64,000 bases of DNA from Bacteroidales bacterium (lineage in GTDB: Bacteria > Bacteroidota > Bacteroidia > Bacteroidales > WCHB1-69). Numbering within the stretch: position 1 is the stretch's first letter; every line of letters begins with the position of its first letter. The notes beneath the pieces were generated by a model. That model was given only the letters and a program-made list of their open reading frames with translations. It searched no databases and was not told where the DNA came from. The stretch is taken from positions 1 through 64,000 of the forward strand of contig JAEEKX010000039.1 of NCBI GenBank assembly GCA_016288655.1, read 5' to 3'. Positions 60,541 to 64,000 of the stretch are shown here, piece by piece. A program made the translations under genes and the position numbers.

Positions 60541-63159
60541 ATGGCCAAGCAAGCGGAAACTCCCCTGATGAAGCAGTACAACCAGTTCAAGTCGCAGTAC
60601 CCGGACGCCATCCTGCTGTTTCGGGTGGGCGATTTTTACGAAACCTTCGGGGAGGATGCCGTGAAAGCCTCGCAAATTTTGGGCATTGTACTCACCAAAC
60701 GTTCCAACGGCGCGGCGGCCGACATGGATCTGGCCGGTTTTCCGCACCATGCCATCGACACCTATCTGCCCAAACTGGTGCGGGCGGGCCTGCGCGTCGC
60801 CATCTGCGACCAACTCGAGGACCCGAAACTGACCAAAACGCTCGTCAAACGCGGCATCACCGAATTGGTCACCCCGGGTATTGCCACCAACGACAAGATC
60901 TTGGAACAGAAGGAGAACAACTTCCTTGCCGCCATTCATTTCAACGAGAAAAACAGTGGCATCGCCTTCATTGACGCCTCCACCGGTGAATTTTACATAG
61001 CCGAAGGAAACCTCGAATACATCGACAAACTGCTCCAGAACTTCAAACCCGCCGAAATGGTCATCCAGAAAGGGAAAACCGTCGATTTCCGCGAGCATTT
61101 CGGTGAAAAGATACTTCTCACCAGCTTCGATGACTGGGTCTTCACATCCGACTACGCCTTGCCCCTGCTGACCAAGCATTTCCAGACCAACTCTCTGAAA
61201 GGATTTGGCATAGACAACCTCACTAATGGCATCATCGCAGCCGGCGCCGCACTCCATTACCTGAGCGAAACGCAGAACCATAAAATCCAACATATCAACA
61301 AGATAAATCGGATTGAAGAGGAATTGTACGTCTGGCTCGACCGTTTCACCATCCGCAACCTGGAACTCATCCACTCCTCCAACGAGAATGCCGTGACGCT
61401 GCTCCAGATCCTCGACCAGACACTGACTCCCATGGGTGGGAGACTGCTCAAGAAGTGGATTTTGATGCCCCTGAAGGAGAAGACGTTGATTGACGAACGG
61501 CTTTCAGCGGTTTCATATCTCATTGATAATGATGAGTTCAAGCAGGATGTCGAAGCCGACATCCGCAACATTGGAGATTTGGAGCGCCTCGGTTCCAAAA
61601 TCGCCACCGGAAAGATCAACCCGCGGGAGATGCTGCAACTCGCCCGCGCCCTCCGCGCCATTGAAAAAATTCAGCAACTCTGCCAAAAACAGGATCTTCC
61701 CGCCTTCCAGAAAACCGCCGAACAACTCAACCCCTGCCTGTCGATCTGCCAGCGTATCGAACACGAAATCAGTGAGGATGCCCCCGTGCAACTCAACAAG
61801 GGAAGGGTTTTCAACCGCGGCGTGAACGAAGAACTCGACGAACTCAATGCCCTCGCCACCAACAGCAAGAACATCTTAGCCGACATCCAACGTCGGGAGG
61901 CCGCCAACACAGGCATCTCCTCGTTGAAGATCGGTTTCAACAACGTTTTCGGCTACTACATCGAGGTCAGCAACGCGCACAAGAACAAAGTGCCCGCCGA
62001 TTGGATCCGCAAACAGACCCTCACCAACGGCGAACGTTATATCACTGAAGAACTTAAAGAATTGGAAAGCAAGATTTTAGGAGCGGAAGACAAAATCCTC
62101 TCCATCGAATCGCGGCTCTACAACGAACTCGTGTTGGCCCTCATGGACTACATTCCGATGATCCAACTCGACGCCCGGTTGGTGGCCCGCATCGACGTGC
62201 TCTCTTGCTTCGCAAGCATCGCTGTTTCAAATCATTACACCAAACCCATCATCGACGAAGGGACGGCCATCTCCATCCAGTCGGGGCGGCACCCCGTGAT
62301 TGAGACTCAACTGCCGCCGGGCGAACCCTACATCGCCAACGACATTTACCTTGACAATGAACAGCAGCAGATCATCATCATCACCGGTCCCAACATGTCG
62401 GGTAAGTCCGCGTTGCTACGGCAAACGGCACTGATCGTGCTCATGGCGCAGATCGGCTGTTTCGTGCCGGCCAAGCACGCCAACATCGGCATCATCGACA
62501 AGATCTTCACCCGCGTCGGGGCCTCGGACAACATCTCCACCGGCGAATCCACCTTCATGGTCGAGATGAACGAGACCGCCAGCATCCTGAACAACATCTC
62601 CGATCGCAGTCTGGTATTATTGGATGAAATCGGCAGAGGAACAAGCACTTACGACGGTGTTTCCATCGCGTGGTCCATTGCGGAATACCTGCATGAACAT
62701 CCGCGGCACCGCGCCAAAGTGCTCTTCGCCACCCATTACCACGAACTCAACGACATGGCTTCAATGTTCCCGCGCATCAAGAACTTCCACGTCTCCGTGA
62801 AAGAAATCAACAACAAGATCCTGTTTTTGAGGAAGTTGGAACCCGGAGGAAGCGAGCACAGTTTCGGTATTCACGTGGCCCGAATGGCCGGTATGCCTTC
62901 CAGCGTGTTGCGCCGAGCCGAAGAAGTGCTCAAACAACTTGAAAGTCACCACGATAACAAAGTGGAGAAACATATCGAAAAGAGGGCCGACCCGGGTTAT
63001 CAACTCAGTTTCATCGCCCTCGACGACCCGCTTCTCTTGGATATCAAAGACCAGATTGTCGATTTGGACATCAACTCGCTCACGCCCGTGGAGGCGTTGA
63101 TGAAACTCAACGACATCAAGAGCATGTTGACCAAGGACAAAAAAGGGAAAAAGAACTAA
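60541..63159 (+). CDS. mutS: DNA mismatch repair protein MutS
   Basis: [102 protein letters not shown]. Start set to MAKQAE rather than 60352. Confidence 0.97.
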   Translation: MAKQAETPLMKQYNQFKSQYPDAILLFRVGDFYETFGEDAVKASQILGIVLTKRSNGAAADMDLAGFPHHAIDTYLPKLVRAGLRVAICDQLEDPKLTKTLVKRGITELVTPGIATNDKILEQKENNFLAAIHFNEKNSGIAFIDASTGEFYIAEGNLEYIDKLLQNFKPAEMVIQKGKTVDFREHFGEKILLTSFDDWVFTSDYALPLLTKHFQTNSLKGFGIDNLTNGIIAAGAALHYLSETQNHKIQHINKINRIEEELYVWLDRFTIRNLELIHSSNENAVTLLQILDQTLTPMGGRLLKKWILMPLKEKTLIDERLSAVSYLIDNDEFKQDVEADIRNIGDLERLGSKIATGKINPREMLQLARALRAIEKIQQLCQKQDLPAFQKTAEQLNPCLSICQRIEHEISEDAPVQLNKGRVFNRGVNEELDELNALATNSKNILADIQRREAANTGISSLKIGFNNVFGYYIEVSNAHKNKVPADWIRKQTLTNGERYITEELKELESKILGAEDKILSIESRLYNELVLALMDYIPMIQLDARLVARIDVLSCFASIAVSNHYTKPIIDEGTAISIQSGRHPVIETQLPPGEPYIANDIYLDNEQQQIIIITGPNMSGKSALLRQTALIVLMAQIGCFVPAKHANIGIIDKIFTRVGASDNISTGESTFMVEMNETASILNNISDRSLVLLDEIGRGTSTYDGVSIAWSIAEYLHEHPRHRAKVLFATHYHELNDMASMFPRIKNFHVSVKEINNKILFLRKLEPGGSEHSFGIHVARMAGMPSSVLRRAEEVLKQLESHHDNKVEKHIEKRADPGYQLSFIALDDPLLLDIKDQIVDLDINSLTPVEALMKLNDIKSMLTKDKKGKKN

Positions 63160-63932
63160 GGAAACATGCGGGTGGAAAAGACCGTCGCCCCATTTTCTCG
63201 AAGGAGTTCCTGTGCTTCTTGATTTTGCATGATACTTCCTCCAAATTCTTCAAAATCAAATCGATGTGGATGCTGGAACCATTCATTTACATCCATCACT
63301 ATGCCAATATTTTGCACAGTTTCTTCCTCTACATAACAATCTGAAAGAGGGAGTGTCACTCGGAAATAATTCTGCACAAACTCAACGATTTCGCCGTTTT
63401 CCCATCGCTGTCCGATGCCGGTATGGAGATTGAAAGGTTTTAGGGAATCGTTGGTACTCAACCACTTGCCATTGATCTGCATGTAATGATAACCGCCCCC
63501 GAGGGCATCCGGCCAAGCCATGTTGTTCTCCGGCGGATTGACAAAATACCCGGTCAAATTTTGGTCAGGTAATAGGCCGAAAACGAAGGAGACGCTGTCG
63601 TATTTCCCCTCCCCCACTTTCGACAACAACCAATCTTGTGTTTCTGCCAAATTGTTATCAACATAGTGAATTCCAGCGTTTTCTGGAACTTTATATCGAC
63701 TACCACTATGCGAAATCAAGGTAAAGTCAGACACGAAAAAGCGCACTTCATCCATCTGGTAATGGTTGCCCGCTGCATTTTGGTAGGTCAGTGCGTGATA
63801 CGTCACCTCTTGTCCATCCACCTGTATGTCAAAATGGATTCTCACATCGCCGACATGCTCTTTTTTATGCCTGCAACCCCACAATGAAAATGCCAATAAC
63901 AAGCAGAGCAATAGCCCTTTTCGACTCACCAT
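63156..63932 (-). CDS. MbnP-like family lipoprotein
   Basis: Lipobox [58 protein letters not shown] and [22 protein letters not shown] resemble MbnP. Confidence 0.68.
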   Translation of the reverse strand: MVSRKGLLLCLLLAFSLWGCRHKKEHVGDVRIHFDIQVDGQEVTYHALTYQNAAGNHYQMDEVRFFVSDFTLISHSGSRYKVPENAGIHYVDNNLAETQDWLLSKVGEGKYDSVSFVFGLLPDQNLTGYFVNPPENNMAWPDALGGGYHYMQINGKWLSTNDSLKPFNLHTGIGQRWENGEIVEFVQNYFRVTLPLSDCYVEEETVQNIGIVMDVNEWFQHPHRFDFEEFGGSIMQNQEAQELLRENGATVFSTRMFP

Positions 63933-64000
63933 TCGTCCTCTTTTTCAACCGCGGGCTGCATGCCATCCACCAAGGAAGAGATCAGAGCTTGAATCTGCTC
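63926..64000 (-). CDS. C-terminal end of an upstream gene (partial, window edge), unknown product
   Basis: Reverse frame [24 protein letters not shown]-stop; the stop TGA overlaps the downstream ATG (ATGGTGA). Confidence 0.55.
   Translation of the reverse strand, partial: EQIQALISSLVDGMQPAVEKEDEW

Noticed and set aside
60352-60611. Overlap between the track's long mutS ORF (60352) and the 60042..60611 minus ORF as a real gene overlap
   Set aside because: Start sites are over-extended. mutS most likely starts at 60541 and the minus gene near 60434, leaving a normal divergent promoter region.
1-64000. Mobile elements, integrases, transposases, tRNA or rRNA genes
   Set aside because: None recognised in the ORF translations or intergenic sequence; gene content is coherent chromosomal.

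Overview
This is a Bacteroidota (Bacteroidales-like) chromosomal segment. Most genes are housekeeping or envelope genes: an acyl-CoA dehydrogenase fragment, a methylmalonyl/propionyl-CoA decarboxylase cluster, lolD, glutamine synthetase, dxs, a transketolase N-terminal half, an LptF/G permease, greA, a HIT protein and mutS. Type IX secretion (T9SS) clients and surface proteins are also prominent. The dominant feature is one 23.8-kb minus-strand ORF (16042..39816, 7924 aa) built from about 80 Ig-like modules. These are arranged as a three-module (A-B-C) higher-order repeat of about 840 bp, repeated about 21 times, and the protein ends in a T9SS type-A sorting domain. An OmpA-type beta-barrel protein follows immediately downstream, so the pair is a candidate giant-adhesin plus outer-membrane-anchor system. 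Other points of interest: an archaeal-type GatD (Glu-tRNA(Gln) amidotransferase subunit D) whose stop codon overlaps the start of a soluble histidine kinase; a long rod-like RNA with a mutually exclusive terminator helix upstream of the 1132 ORF; a LTD-OadG fusion in a decarboxylase cluster with no adjacent mmdB; a polyQ/PQ repeat linker in a DUF1566-barrel protein; and a TonB receptor / giant T9SS-like cargo / PorV-like operon. All assignments were made by reading the sequence; no database search was run.
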